DNA from: Siphonodentalium dalli
Lineage: Eukaryota; Mollusca; Scaphopoda; Gadilida; Siphonodentaliidae
DNA: 64,000 nucleotides
Assembly: GCA_032622095.1 (NCBI GenBank)
Contig: CP136061.1
Location: 131,330,754 to 131,394,753, forward strand
Direction: 5' to 3'
The position numbers were made by a program, and so were the translations under genes. This document shows, one piece after another, positions 1-11,857 of the stretch (position 1 is the first letter of the stretch; each line of letters begins with the position of its first letter). The notes under the pieces are model-generated. The model was not told the origin of the DNA and searched no databases. It was given only the letters and a program-made list of their open reading frames with translations.

Positions 1-1
1 C

Positions 2-422
2 ATTTATAAGAAAAATGAAAAAACTTCACCCGGTAATTATAGACCGGTTTCCATCCTAAATCTGGCTTCCAAAATCCTGGAGAAAATTGTTTATAAACAA
101 ATGGAAGAATACCTAACACAGAATAATTTATTATATGAGCATCAATCGGGGTTTAGAGCTGGCTTCTCAACCGAATCTACCCTTTATATCTCTCTCACCG
201 ACTCTATTAGAAGGAACATGGATAAAGGATCGCTTTCTGGAATGGTCTTTATTGACCTCCAGAAAGCATTTGACACTGTGAACCATACTATCCTTTTGGA
301 TAAATTAAGTGCTCTAGGTAGCGATAATAACACCTTAACATGGTTCTCATCATATCTGTCAGACAGGACCCAAATTACTGACATAAGTGGAACACACTCA
401 CATGCTATGAATATCACGTGTG
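2..422 (+). pseudogene. Non-LTR retrotransposon reverse transcriptase, N-terminal half
   Basis: The frame from base 2 reads NYRPVSIL, HQSGFRAGFSTE and the motif A block FIDLQKAFDTVNH, which are typical of a CR1/L2/Jockey-like reverse transcriptase. Endonuclease and N-terminal RT blocks lie left of the window. The frame runs to ITCG at 422, where a TIR element (423-3120) interrupts it; the reading resumes at 3121 with the catalytic-core block VPQGSILGPLLF. The element is dead: it is split by insertions and carries frameshifts in its second half. Clade assignment is by eye. Confidence 0.9.
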
Positions 423-585
423 GGGCAATTCCATGGCGTCACTGAGTGGGATGTCAAAACACAGTACCTTGACAAAATATTAAGGATACCTTTTTTCCAA
501 TAGATTCACCTAAGACGTAAAGACTGAAATATAATCCATTTCCATTTTACATGACATTTAATTTTTCTGGCATGAAATATTTTCT

Positions 586-1823
586 GTCACGGAGTGACAG
601 CCGCAAAATGAGAACATGAGGGTATGGTGATATAAGGTGTAATTTGTCAGCTATTAGGCAATATACATCAATGAGATATGCCAGTATCCATGAAACAGTG
701 GTCGGTCCAAATTCTTGAATCGAAGTAATTGAGCAGATTGCATTCCATTCAACTTTTGATACCGGTAGGCATCATTTATGTCCCATTACTAGTACATCTG
801 AGTATGTATTCATTATATTCTCAAGTGTAAATCAATTATCATCAAAGCCACTTGATGTGGTTGTTTAAAGGTACTCAACCCGATAAAACTCCTCTCAATT
901 ACTATTTCAATGGCTTCGGGGGTCAAAAATATTTGATTCGAGTCGAGGAAGTCACCCATCAAAGCTCAGATTTGTTAGATATCGATTTTAGAAATCTATT
1001 ATTTTTCATTATCGGGAATTCTTTCTGGCCCAGTACGTAGTCAATTATTACCACTTGATTATAGTTATCCATCCTTGTCTGTTTGAATAGAATTTTGGCA
1101 TAAAATCTCGAGCATGTTACCAAATTGACGGCAGTTATAAGTACTCATCTCGAGAACATAAGAATTTTCAAAAATCAATATCTAATAACTCTGAGCTTTG
1201 TTTGATGGGTTCCTCGACTCGAATCAAATATTTTTTACCCCCAAAGCCAAAGAAATAGTAATATAAGACCCTCTGATCGGATTGTTGTTGTTGGAATCTG
1301 TTGAGATGGGGACCCTCTTTACGGGTTGAGTACCTTTAAGCTGAACAAAAAAACAATGTACCATACAATTTATAGCAATTTTACAGGAATTAGGTATATA
1401 TTATTTTCGTTTATACTTCAGGAACCAATATGATTTGACCTTGAAGTACACATACACACCTCAGTTGCTATGTGTTAAATTTTAACTTGAAAATGTCATT
1501 TTAAGTATGAATAAGTATGAAAATTTGGATATGAATTAATTTGTTATGTTCAACCAATAAAATTTACTGAAAACATAACTAGTCACAAGACTCACAACGA
1601 AGATATATACATGTATGATTTTACAGATTTGTCACTCTGTGACGTCACGGAGTGACAAGATTTATTCTCTGCATATGCACAGAGCTATAGCTTTACTTCA
1701 AGTTATTTTGCATTTTTCAAGAAGATGAGCCACACTGACTTACTTTGAGAAAGGCAATGTTTAGTAAATGTCCATTGTATTGAGAGGATATAACTAAATG
1801 TTTCTTTTTTGTCACGGAGTGAC
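586..1823. repeat. Dispersed GTCACGGAGTGAC quasi-palindromes
   Basis: Exact copies lie at 586-598, 1644-1656 and 1811-1823. A variant, GTCACTCTGTGAC, abuts the second (1631-1643), and a near match starts 15 bases inside the left end of the host element (438-450). Spacing is irregular. They could be subterminal binding sites of the element's transposase; that is inference. Confidence 0.6.
865..1339. mobile_element. TTAA-flanked foldback MITE, TTAAAGGTACTCAA family, copy 1
   Basis: The ends are TTAAAGGTACTCAACCCG and its inverse, with TTAA at both edges. The two halves are partly inverted copies of each other (a block with ATTCGAGTCGAGGAA and its complement). A nearly identical copy is at 17623-18099. 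A TTAA target with an AGG start fits Kolobok better than piggyBac, by inference. Confidence 0.85.
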
Positions 1824-1897
1824 AATGTGAAGTGAACTTTAGAATGTACAAACCAAATATCATCTAATTTATAGAGTCTGGCCCAATTATTTTTTTA

Positions 1898-2840
1898 ACA
1901 AGAGCTACGCTGGGCGTGCAATATACGCCCTCCTCTTGGGTCGCCGGAAACTGGTAAAAAAGGGGCATAATTCTGGTAAAAATTGGCGGACGGAACTCAA
2001 ATTTGAACTTGACCTGTGTTTTGGTGGGAGAAAGTAATATACCAAATTATCATTGAATCCGATAAGCTCTAGTAAAGTTATCATCCGGACAACAAATTTC
2101 AGGGATTTTTTAAGTCAAATTACGTCAAATAAGGCGCATAACTCCGGTGAAAATTGGCGGACTGAACCCAAATTCGAACTTGAGCTGTCTTTTCTCCTAA
2201 TAAACTGACATACCAAATGTGATTGAAATCGGTTCACTCTAACTAAAGTTATCATCCGGACAACAAATTTCAGGGATTTTCTAAGTCAAATTACGTCAAA
2301 AAAGGGGCCATAACTCTCGCAAAAATTATCGGATTAAAACGAAATTTGGACTTGAGCTGTATTTTGATATATGTAATCCACAAAAAAACGGGTTTTGCGT
2401 ATAAACATTCCAAAATCGAGTTATCATCCAGAAACCAAAAAAACATAAGAAAAACTGAATTTTCTGAGTCGAAAAAGGGGCATAACTCTGCCAAAAATGG
2501 TCGGACAGAACCCAAGTTCGAACTTGACCTGTGTTTTGGTGGGAGAAAGTAATATACCAAATTTGGATTCATTCCGATAAACTATACTAAAGTTATCATC
2601 CGGACAACAAATTTCAAGGATTTTCTAAGTCAAAAAACGTTAAATAAGGGGCATAATTCCGGTGAAAATTGGCGGGCGGAACCCAAATTCGAACTTGAAC
2701 TTAATTTTCGGCTAATAAACCCACATACCTAATTTTGGTTCACTCTAACTAAAGTTATCATCCGGACAACAGGTTAACGGACGCCCGGACGGACAGACCA
2801 ATACTATAATACGGCCTTTTTTTCAAAAGGGCGTATAAAA
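1898..2840 (+). mobile_element. Pearl-like element, family A (ATACGCCCT ends)
   Basis: It opens with GGGCGTGCAATATACGCCCT. The body is degenerate ~120-140-bp repeats carrying phrases such as GGGGCATAACTC, AATTGGCGGACGGAACCC and GTTATCATCCGGACAAC. A GGACGGACAGAC tract at 2788 precedes a terminal hairpin at 2809-2836 (ATACG..CCTTTT / AAAAGG..CGTAT). No coding capacity is seen. Another copy starts at 57187. Confidence 0.75.
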
Positions 2841-3120
2841 ATGTAACTAGATAATACTTTCAGAATATATCAACCTATACTATGGTCAGTTTTATACAGT
2901 GGTTAGCCTCCCCCAAACATCCAGAGCTAAAAAAAAATTCAACATACAAAACAAATAGCATTATAATTCAGATGTTGATAACTTTTGATCGAAGTATCAT
3001 CGCACAACAAAAATACCATCTCTGAAAAGATTATAAATTCAGCTTTCATATAATATGAATGCAAATAACATATTTGTTTTTGAAATTTTTGTTAAAATTC
3101 AACATTCTATGAAATTGCCC

Positions 3121-4089
3121 TGTGGTGTCCCTCAAGGGTCAATATTGGGACCTCTTCTGTTTTTATTATACGTGAAGGATGCCGTTGCAGCCGTAAATTG
3201 CAAGTTATATACTACTGTACGCAGATGACTCAGCTTTGATAGTCTCAGGAATTGATTCAAAAGTGATAGCAGATCAGCTGAGTACTGAATTAAAACATCA
3301 CTAAGCCACTGGCTAGTCGACAACAAATTGTCACTTCATTTAGGCAAAACAGAATCCATCTTATTTGGCTCCAAACGCAAAATTAATAAATGTCCCGAAC
3401 TTGCAATCTGCTGCAACGGTATCAATATTCAGTCCGTCAAGGAGGTGAAATATCTGGGCGCCTGTCTCGATGAAAGTCTCACTGGGGAACAAATGGCCAA
3501 ACAGGTACTAAATAAAGTAACTGCTCGTCTCAAACTTTTATATAGAAAGGCTGACTTTCTAACCCCTTTCACAAAGAAACTACTTGCTAACTCATTAATT
3601 CAATGCCACCTCGATTATGCATCCTCTATTTGGTATAGCTCTTTGAGTACAACTACCAAAAATAAACTACAAATATTTCAAAACAAATTAATCCGGTTTG
3701 TTCTGAACTTGGATAGATTTTCACATATAGGTTATGAAGAGTTTAAAACCATTAAATGGCTTCCGGTTGAATCAAGAGTTTCCCAAAGAAAGCTGACTAT
3801 CATGAAAAATATAACAGATGGGAAAGCTCCTACCTACCTAAGAGATGGATTCCAATTTTCGAACACTCATTGTAAATATAATCTCCGGTCTGGAATCTTT
3901 AGATTATCTGTGCCTCATGTTAGGGTATTTGGTTACAATAGCTTTTTCTACACAGGAATCACGTTGTGGAATAATTATGTAAAATATATTGAACCTAACT
4001 GCAACTTGGCTACATGGAATCACCTAATAAAACAGGAATTATTCGATAACATTTTAGGTACTGAGGAATCTGACTTTGTATATTATTAA
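3121..4089 (+). pseudogene. Non-LTR retrotransposon reverse transcriptase, C-terminal half
   Basis: This continues the RT begun at 2-422. CGVPQGSILGPLLF starts at 3121, and the catalytic YADD box is at 3218-3229 in a different frame because of a one-base shift near 3216. A second shift near 3300 leads into the long open frame (3328-4089) starting SLHLGKTESILFGSK. That frame holds the CR1/L2-type C-terminal domain (WLPVESRV, YNLRSG, LWNNYVK). The stop is at 4087-4089. At least two frameshifts plus the 2.7-kb insertion make it non-functional. Confidence 0.9.
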
Positions 4090-4402
4090 TGGTGTGAATC
4101 ATGCTATTTATAATACCGTACGACCTTATGAGAACTTGTGCTGTGGCCTGGTCAGTCATGTGGTCGGTTACCATTAAGGACCACAGTGGAAATAAGCAAG
4201 CTTTGGCTTGCTTTCCTGTGCACTCCTTGATGGCAATATATGTATATTTCTCTTCTGCTACTCTATTTTCCTCTCTATCTTTCTATGTACGATGACAGTA
4301 CTTGGCCAGCTGCATATATTGTCACTGCTGCCTGTATTTAGGGATTCCATCTTTCGGTCATGGACCTGCCAGTCTAAAGCCGGCCATACATGGCAGCAGT
4401 GT
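4090..4402 (+). other. Retrotransposon 3' UTR, first part
   Basis: Non-coding sequence following the RT stop, cut at 4403 by the long-TIR element. It continues at 7165. No host gene is seen. Confidence 0.55.
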
Positions 4403-4410
4403 GTATATGC

Positions 4411-7164
4411 GGGTCCTACTAAACAACGAACACAAACGAACATAAACGAACACAGGTCCAAAAAGCGGAATAGAAGGGTGAAATTTGGTTTGTGTGTACG
4501 TGTGGGTCCACTCTATGTGTATGTGGTGTTATTTCCAACTTTGATCACTTAATTTTTGAGTTATTAGCATTATTTTAATACAAAACTACTAAACAACGAA
4601 CACAAACGAACGAACATAAGATTAGCCATACTGCAAAGGTGTTAATTAACTACGGCTTACTTAGAGCTGGGACGGTTAACCACCAACTATGGCCGTGACC
4701 GGCCACGGATTTGCCGAGGTCGGTTAACCGTAACATCACTATTATAGTGTATGATCACTGTGATGGTCAGCTATAACTGGCTATAAGAGGGTTAATCTGT
4801 CTCCGTCAATTAAAATGAATCCGAGATTGACGGAACAACATCAAACGCGGTGTGTCGGCTCTTTGAAGGCTACATTTAACAGCCTGCCGAACGTCAAAAC
4901 GAAACATCAAAGGGTCAGCACACGTGTGATCTTACAACATTGTCACATCGCATGACTCGTATTCAGTATTATTATCAGGAAGATAATTGTTTTTGTTATC
5001 AACGACTAGTTATTTCTTGAGACTCCCGGCCCTTCAATCCATCCCCCCCCCCCCCCCCCCCCCCCCGGACAACATCACATACCAACGTATATATAAGTAT
5101 TTCATTAAGAATAAATAATAATTGTTCGCCCACCCAGCTACTGGAAATTGCGGAATAATCAATAAAATATTCCGGAATGTATATTAAACCTTTCTAGTCG
5201 TCACTTCCGTGTCGGTGTGTTCAGCTTCCCGCCCGATCACATATCCCGATGGCGATGGAGTAATTTTACAAGGACAATAAATGAACACAACACAGCCTCA
5301 CAGGGGAATGACATTGTATATTTATTTTATTCAGTAATAAATTGAAGATGTGTACTTAATTAGATATGTGATTATGTGTGTCATGGGTGACAACTTCTTT
5401 GTATAATGGGCAGGAGCCGTTCTCAAACTTACCATGTCAGAGAGCATCACAATCATCGCCGTTCTGCATACTGGGCTTACCCACCCATAATAGTACCTAT
5501 AATATGTGGTTAACCGGTTAATCGCGGTTTTTTTGCCGTTCATAACCGGTCACGAAAAACCCATAACCGTCCCAGCTCTAGGCTTACTCAGTCTCCTTGC
5601 TAATTGCACATCTGTTGCTAATTGCACATCATTATTTTTATCAGTCAAATTTGTTCAACTTCCATCTTAAGGTTACTACAGGTAAGGTCAGTCCCGTCGT
5701 AGTTTAGACATCGAATTGCAGCGACATGAAGTTGAACAAAATTTATGTAGTTTGATCGGTTGTTGTGTTTTATAATGGACATGACAGTTCGCCAGACTTT
5801 TGTCTGTTTTTCCTATTTCAATGCGGAAGCGCAGTTGTTTTCTGATTTGAATTGGTTGTAGCGAGAATATCTCAGACCACACGTATACGTATACACTTAT
5901 ACATGTATATGTATTATGTTTTCGGACCTTTTTCGTGTGTTGATCGATCATATTTTGTGGGCATGGAACTATGTCTCATGTACCCGTCCACGGTAATAAC
6001 TATAACCGAGAAAGCATCTTTAGAATATTGTGTTGTTGACATGTTTTAGTCGATAATACACTCCCCATTTGAGCCAAATAGACCATCTGAATGAAAATGG
6101 CAACATCCTTGATATTCTGTGGCATACTAGTATTTTATGTCACATTATTGCCTCGTTAACATTCTGATATGTAAATATAAGAAATCAATTATTGTTTCGT
6201 TCATTTCCATGGTGTGTGAATGCTTGTGAACCTGGAAAATGTGAGAAGTGATTCTGCGCGTCACGCCATTTTCAGGCCTATATATGCATTCTCAGTTACC
6301 CATTAAATTGAAAGAGACAACCATTCGTTTCCCAAAATGGCAAAGAATAGTGACCACTCGCTCATATAGGCCTACTCTAACAGAATCCCCTCACAAACCG
6401 CGAGAGAAAATACAACATATTTCTTGATTAACTGCTGTCGAATTTAACCACATAGGCCTACATAAAATGGAGGAAAAATTCAGGCTAGAGAGTTCTATCT
6501 CCGTGTGCACTCCGATCCGGAAGCGAGACGATGGTTTCGTAAGCAAAAGGGTTCTATCTCTAAATACATTTTTGTCTTTATAAAACTGGCAAGTTTCTAG
6601 AACTGAGACTTCGGATATAATAATATTTTAGTTAGCTTTAACATTTTAAAACATGACGACACGTGTACACTGAAAACGATTTACTTGGTAATTCCCGTCT
6701 CGAAATTTCAACATAGATTTCCCAACAAAATGATAAATGTTGGATAGAACCATCTGATTCTCACATGACGATATATAAGCTCGATAAAAAAGAGCAACTC
6801 AAATGTATTGTTAGATATGCATTTAAACGCCGACCTCTAATGTTTCCCGTGTTTTATTGCCATCAGTGACAAAACTGACAATCACCTTGCAGTAAAAACA
6901 ACTCACAGATGTGCAAAGAGTAAGCCGTAGTTAATTAACACCTTTGCAATACGGCTAATCTTATGTTCGTTTGTGTTCGTCGTTTAGTATCTTTGTATTC
7001 AAATAATGCTAATAACTCAAAAAATAAGTGATCAAAGTTGGAAATAAGACCACATCACATAGAGTGGACCCACAAGCACCCACAAACCAAATTTCACCCT
7101 TCTATTCCGCTTTTTGGACCTGTGTTCGTTTATGTTCGTTTGTGATCGTTGTTTAGTAGGACCG
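4411..7164. mobile_element. Long-TIR DNA element with 8-bp target duplication
   Basis: About 250 bp at 4411-4661 reappear inverted at 6918-7164. The outer ends are GGGTCCTACTAAACAACG and the inverse of CGGTCCTACTAAACAACG. GTATATGC flanks both sides (4403-4410, 7165-7172). The arms carry subterminal AAACGAACA repeats. A hAT element sits at 4662-5580, inside the left arm. The interior, 5589-6917, has no recognisable transposase; it holds several AGGCCTA words in both orientations (6274, 6369, 6452). Superfamily uncertain. Confidence 0.8.
4662..5580. mobile_element. hAT-type non-autonomous element, copy 1
   Basis: Perfect 17-bp terminal inverted repeats TAGAGCTGGGACGGTTA are flanked by an exact 8-bp duplication GGCTTACT (4654-4661, 5581-5588), the hAT signature. 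It is inserted in the left arm of the long-TIR element, so it is younger than that. A run of about 26 C lies at 5042-5066. No transposase is visible. Confidence 0.9.
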
Positions 7165-7172
7165 GTATATGC

Positions 7173-7517
7173 AGGTGGCGAAGAGCTGTTGGCTCTCTTA
7201 CTAGTATCTCTTAAGCAACACGACAGTCCTGTTGAGGGAGGAGGGTGGGATAGCACGGGTTGATTTTTCATGTTTGTATATATATATAAAGGTACAAGTA
7301 TCTATTTAGTAGTCATTACTAAGCTAGGTTTATTCACTATCTTGTCCCTCTACAGAACTGTCAAGCTGCATTCTTGTTATATTTATATATCTATACTTGT
7401 TATATTTATACTATATGAATGTCACACTCTGTTTTACTCTTTTGTATATATGCTTATGCTCATATGTCTGCAAATTTTGCATCTTTTAGCCATTAAAAAA
7501 TTATCTATCTATCTATG
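7173..7517 (+). other. Retrotransposon 3' UTR, second part, with (ATCT)n end
   Basis: Continues the UTR interrupted at 4402. It ends in ATCTATCTATCTATG at 7503-7517, a short microsatellite tail such as many CR1/L2-group elements carry. This places the 3' end of the retrotransposon near 7517. Confidence 0.6.
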
Positions 7518-8206
7518 GCCCAAATATGTGCAAAAATACATTAAACAAGACAGTCAATGACTGTGGGTCGCTCACCAGACTGTAAGGACTGAGAAGACAG
7601 GGACTCTGAAGACTACAAGAGTCAGTACTTGACAGAATCACTTAAGTTCTAAACATGGACATAGCTGGATGTTCTCAAATGAGCAGGGCTCTTCACCTTG
7701 AAATTTCTAATTGCACATCACTGACAAATTTCCAACCTCTTACCTTTTAAAGAGGACAACCATACCACAGTACTAAGTTCACAAAAATCACTTTGTACAT
7801 TCCTCTTATGACTGGTACCAGTACTTCAAGCTTTCAAACGTTTGATAATTACCAACCTGACACCCCCATAAAGTTCAAATTTGTGGCCAATTCGGTCCAA
7901 ACAGTTTAACCTGAAGTAGAAACATATGGACTGATGGTTTAAAAACATACATGTTAGAAAATCAAACCAAACTATGAGAACAGTTCTAACTTATTTTTGG
8001 TGTTAACATCTAATCTACAACTAATTTAGTATCGGGCATGAAATTTTTAACTTTTGATCAAAATAGGGGGTCAAATCTCCACCCCTCTATACTCCCTCCC
8101 CATTGCCTCAAACATTGCCCCACCCAGGCTGTCTAGAAATCAATATTATTATACCAGTACCAAACAGCATAGAGGAGAGTTAAATCTCTTATCTCTGCCC
8201 CTATTA
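7518..8206. other. No gene or named element recognised
   Basis: AT-rich sequence without convincing coding or repeat structure. Its last nine bases, CCCCTATTA, are the target site of the next element. Confidence 0.4.
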
Positions 8207-8679
8207 TAGTCCAAGTCTTCTCGTACTAAAGCCGGCTAAGATATTGGGATGGAGGTGCCGGTCTTTAGTCCGAGTTCGTCCCGTATAGTCTCTTATGACA
8301 CGACTTACGCCCACGATCTGTGGCGGGAATCTGTGTTGTATTTTACTCGATTTACCTAATAAATCAATACATGATGCTATATACATCGGAAAGAGAGACA
8401 TCTTATGGTCATAATGGTGTATAATAATCTAACTTTCATGTTACATTACGCATTAGAATATTCCGGTTGATTGTCACCAACATCGCTGTTTTTATATTTT
8501 GTTTACTTAACTGAAAGCCGAAGTCAGGTTCCGAAGAATTCCGGCATTGTCCGCTGGGTATTCTAGTTTCCGTTTCTATATATAGCGCGGGGTTTTCCGA
8601 ACAAAATGGCGAAAACCGATCGCCCCAAAGTCCAGTTTCCTATGTGCTTTGAGAACAATTCCCGCACTAAAAACTTAAT

Positions 8680-11600
8680 GACATGAAAGTGTCAATGACA
8701 CTGTAGCTCAACTTAGGTAGGGGAATAATTTAATGGTCGACAGTAAATGGAGGAATAGGAAAAGTGCTAATTGAAATGTCTAAGTAAGACTAGATGTACA
8801 TGTCAATATCAACATTCATAACAGGTTTCATATGATCGGATCAGGGATGTGGTGATTATGGTGTGCCAAAGGATTATTGATGCAAAGAGTAAATTCTAAA
8901 ATGGCCACCGACAGCCATATTTTTTTCCGAATTACCCCAAAATGACTTGTTCCCATCTACAGCCTTTACAAATCTCATAATGATCTGATCAAAGGTATGA
9001 CCTGTAGCCTGTGCCAATGGATTTAGTCATGCAAAGAGTAAAATCCAAGATGGCTGCTGGCGGCCATGTTTTTCGGCTGAACGACACCCAAAATGACTCG
9101 TTTCCCATCTACATGTCATTGTTAACATACATGACAAATTTCATGAAGTTCCGACCAAAGCTACGACCTGTAGCCCGCACCAAAGGATTTATTCATGCAA
9201 AGAGTAAAATCCAATATGGCTGCTGGCGGACATGTTTTTTAGCCAAACGACCCCAAAATGACTCGTTCCCATCTACATGTTAATATTAACATCCATGATA
9301 AATATCATGATCAGACAAACAGTACGACCTGTAGCCCGTGCCAATGGATTGAATTTTGAAATCCAAGATGGCTGCCAGCGGCCATGTTTTTTGGTCGTAT
9401 GACCCCAAAATGACTCGTTCCCATATACATGTCAATATCAATATTCATGACAAATTTCATAAAGGTCAGACGAAAGGTACGACCTGTAACCTGCGCCAAA
9501 GGATTTAGTCATGCAAAGAGTAAAATCCAAGATGGCTGCTGGCGGCCATGTTTTTTGGCCGAACGACCCCAAAATCACTCGTTCCCATCTACATGTCATT
9601 GTTAACATCCATGACAAATTTCATGAAGTTCTGACCAAAGCTACAACCTGTAGCCCGCGCCAAAGAATTTAGTCATGCAAAGAGTAAAATCCAAGATGGC
9701 TGCTGGCGGCCATGTTTTTTGGCTGAACGACCCCAAAATCACTCGTTTCCCATCTACATGTCAATATTAACATCCATGACAAATTTCATGATGATCAGAC
9801 GAACAGCACGACCTGTAGCCCGCGCCAATGGATTGAATTTTGAAATCCAAAATGGCCACCAGCGGCCATGTTTTTTGGCCGAATGACCCCAAAATGACTC
9901 GTTCCCATATACATGTCAATGTCAACATTCATGACAAAATTCATAAAGATCAGACCATAGGTACGACCTGTAGCCCGCGCCAAAGGATTTAGTCATGCAA
10001 AGAGTAAAATCCATGATGGCTGCTGGCGGCCATGTTTTTTGGCCGAACAACCCCAAAATCACTCGTTCCCATCTACATGTCATTGTTAACATCCATGACA
10101 AATTTCATGAAGTTCTGACCAAAGCTACAACCTGTAGCCCGCGCCAAAGAATTTAGTCATGCAAAGAGTAAAATCCAAGATGGCTGCCAGCGGCCATGTT
10201 TTTTGGCCGTATGACCCCAAAATGACTCGTTCCCATATACATGTCAATATCAATATTCTTGACAAATTTAATAAAGGTCAGACCAAAGGTACGACCTGTA
10301 GCCCGCGCCAAAGGATTTAGTCATGCAAAGAGTAAAATCCATGATGGCTGCCAGCGGCCATGTTTTTTGGCCGAACGACCCCAAAATCACTCGTTCCCAT
10401 CTACATGTCAATATTAACATCCATGACAAATTTCATGATGATCAGACGAACAGAACGACCTGTAGCCCGCGCCAATGGATTGAATTTTTAAATCCAAAAT
10501 GGCCACCAGCGGCCATGTTTTTTGGCCGAATGACCCCAAAATCACTCGTTCCCATCTACATGTCAATGTCAACATTCATGACAAAATTCATAAAGATCAG
10601 ACCATAGGTACGACCTGTAGCCCGCGCCAAAGGATTTAGTCATGCAAAGAGTAAAATCCATGATGGCTGCTGGCGGCCATGTTTTTTTGGCCGAACAACC
10701 CCAAAATCACTCGTTCCCATCGACATGTCATTGTTAACATCCATGACAAATTTCATGAAGTTCTGATCAAAACTACGACCTGTAGCCTGCGGCAAAGGAT
10801 TTAGTCATGCAAAGAGTAAAATCCAAGATGGCTGCCAGCGGCCATGTTTTTTGGCCGTATGACCCCAAAATGACTCGTTCCCATATACATGTCAATATCA
10901 ATATTCATGACAAATTTAATAAAGGTCAGACCAAAGGTACGACCTGTAGCCCGCGCCAAAGGATTTAGTCATGCAAAGAGTCAAATCCATGATGGCTGCC
11001 AGCGGCCATGTTTTTTGGCCGAACGACCCCAAAATCACTCGTTCCCATCTACATGTCAATATTAACATCCATGACAAATTTCATAATGATCAGACGAACA
11101 GTACGACCTGTAGCCCGCGCCAATGGATTGAATTTTGAAATCCAAAATGGCCACCAGTGGCCATGTTTTTTGGCCGAATGACCCCAAAATGACTCGTTCC
11201 CATCTACATGCCAATGTCAACATTCATGACAAATTTCATAAAGATCAGACCAAAGGTACGACCTGTAGCCCGCGCCAAAGGATTTAGTCATGCAAAGAGT
11301 AAAATCCAAGATGGCTGCTGGCGGCCAAGTTTTTTGGCCGAACAACCCCAAAATCACTCGTTCCCATCTACATGTCATTGTTAACATCCATGACAAATTT
11401 CATGAAGTTCCAATCAAAACTACGACCTGTAGCCTGCGCCAAATGATTTAGTCATGCAAAGAGTAAAATCCAAGATGGCTGCTGACGGCCATGTTTTTTG
11501 GCCGAACGACCCCAAAATGACTCGTTCCCATCTACATGTCAATATTAACATCCATGACAAATTTCATGATGATCAAAAGAACAGTACGACCTGTAGCCCG

Positions 11601-11857
11601 CGCCAATGGATTGAATTTTGAAATCCAAGATGGCCACCAGCGGCCATGTATTTTGGCCGAATGACCCCAAAATGACTCGTGCCCATCTACATGTCAATGT
11701 CAACATTCATGCAAAATTTCATAAAGATCAGACCAAAGGTACGACCTGTAGCCCGCGCCAAAGGAAATTGTTGACGGACACACGGACACACGGACACACG
11801 GACGACGGACGCCAAGCCATGGCAATAGCTCAAACTTACAAAAGTAAGTTGAGCTAA
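8680..11857 (+). mobile_element. Pearl-like element with large ~165-bp tandem array
   Basis: The left end has AAAGTGTCAATGACACT (itself an inverted repeat) and GTAGCTCAACTT. The core is 8880-11765, about 17 tandem units. Then comes an ACACGG/ACGG tract (11776-11811) and a terminal hairpin at 11827-11855 (AGCTCAA..CTTAC AAAA GTAAG..TTGAGCT). This order matches pearl elements of bivalves. Other copies or fragments: 57684-59617, 21338-21975, 29936-30165, 45890-46146. Short open frames in the array are by-products of the repeat. Confidence 0.85.
8880..11765 (+). repeat. ~165-bp tandem repeat array, two unit types, higher-order repeat
   Basis: Type A units contain GTCATGCAAAGAGTAAAATCC; write-up anchor GCAAAGAGTA lies at 9031, 9197, 9511, 9675, 9993, 10158, 10324, 10648, 10808, 10974, 11291 and 11455. 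Type B units lack that block and read CAATGGATTGAATTTTGAAA (about 9341, 9833, 10484, 11124, 11609). Each unit carries ATGGC and GGCCAT as an imperfect inverted pair. The block A-A-A-B from about 9993 repeats with the same variant order from about 10648, a ~655-bp higher-order unit. Confidence 0.8.

Larger units (their letters stand above)
423..3120. mobile_element. 2.7-kb TIR DNA element inserted in the retrotransposon RT
   Basis: The ends are inverted: GGGGCAATTCCATGG on the left, and CTATGAAATTGCCC on the right. TGTG(G) is repeated at 419-423 and 3121-3125, and removing the insert plus one copy restores the RT frame exactly. No transposase was recognised. It holds a TTAA MITE (865-1339), a pearl-like element (1898-2840) and four or more GTCACNGAGTG sites. 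Superfamily unknown. Confidence 0.75.

Noticed and set aside
8880-11765. CRISPR-like regular spacing
   Set aside because: Whole 165-bp units are repeated with no unique spacers, and the DNA is eukaryotic.
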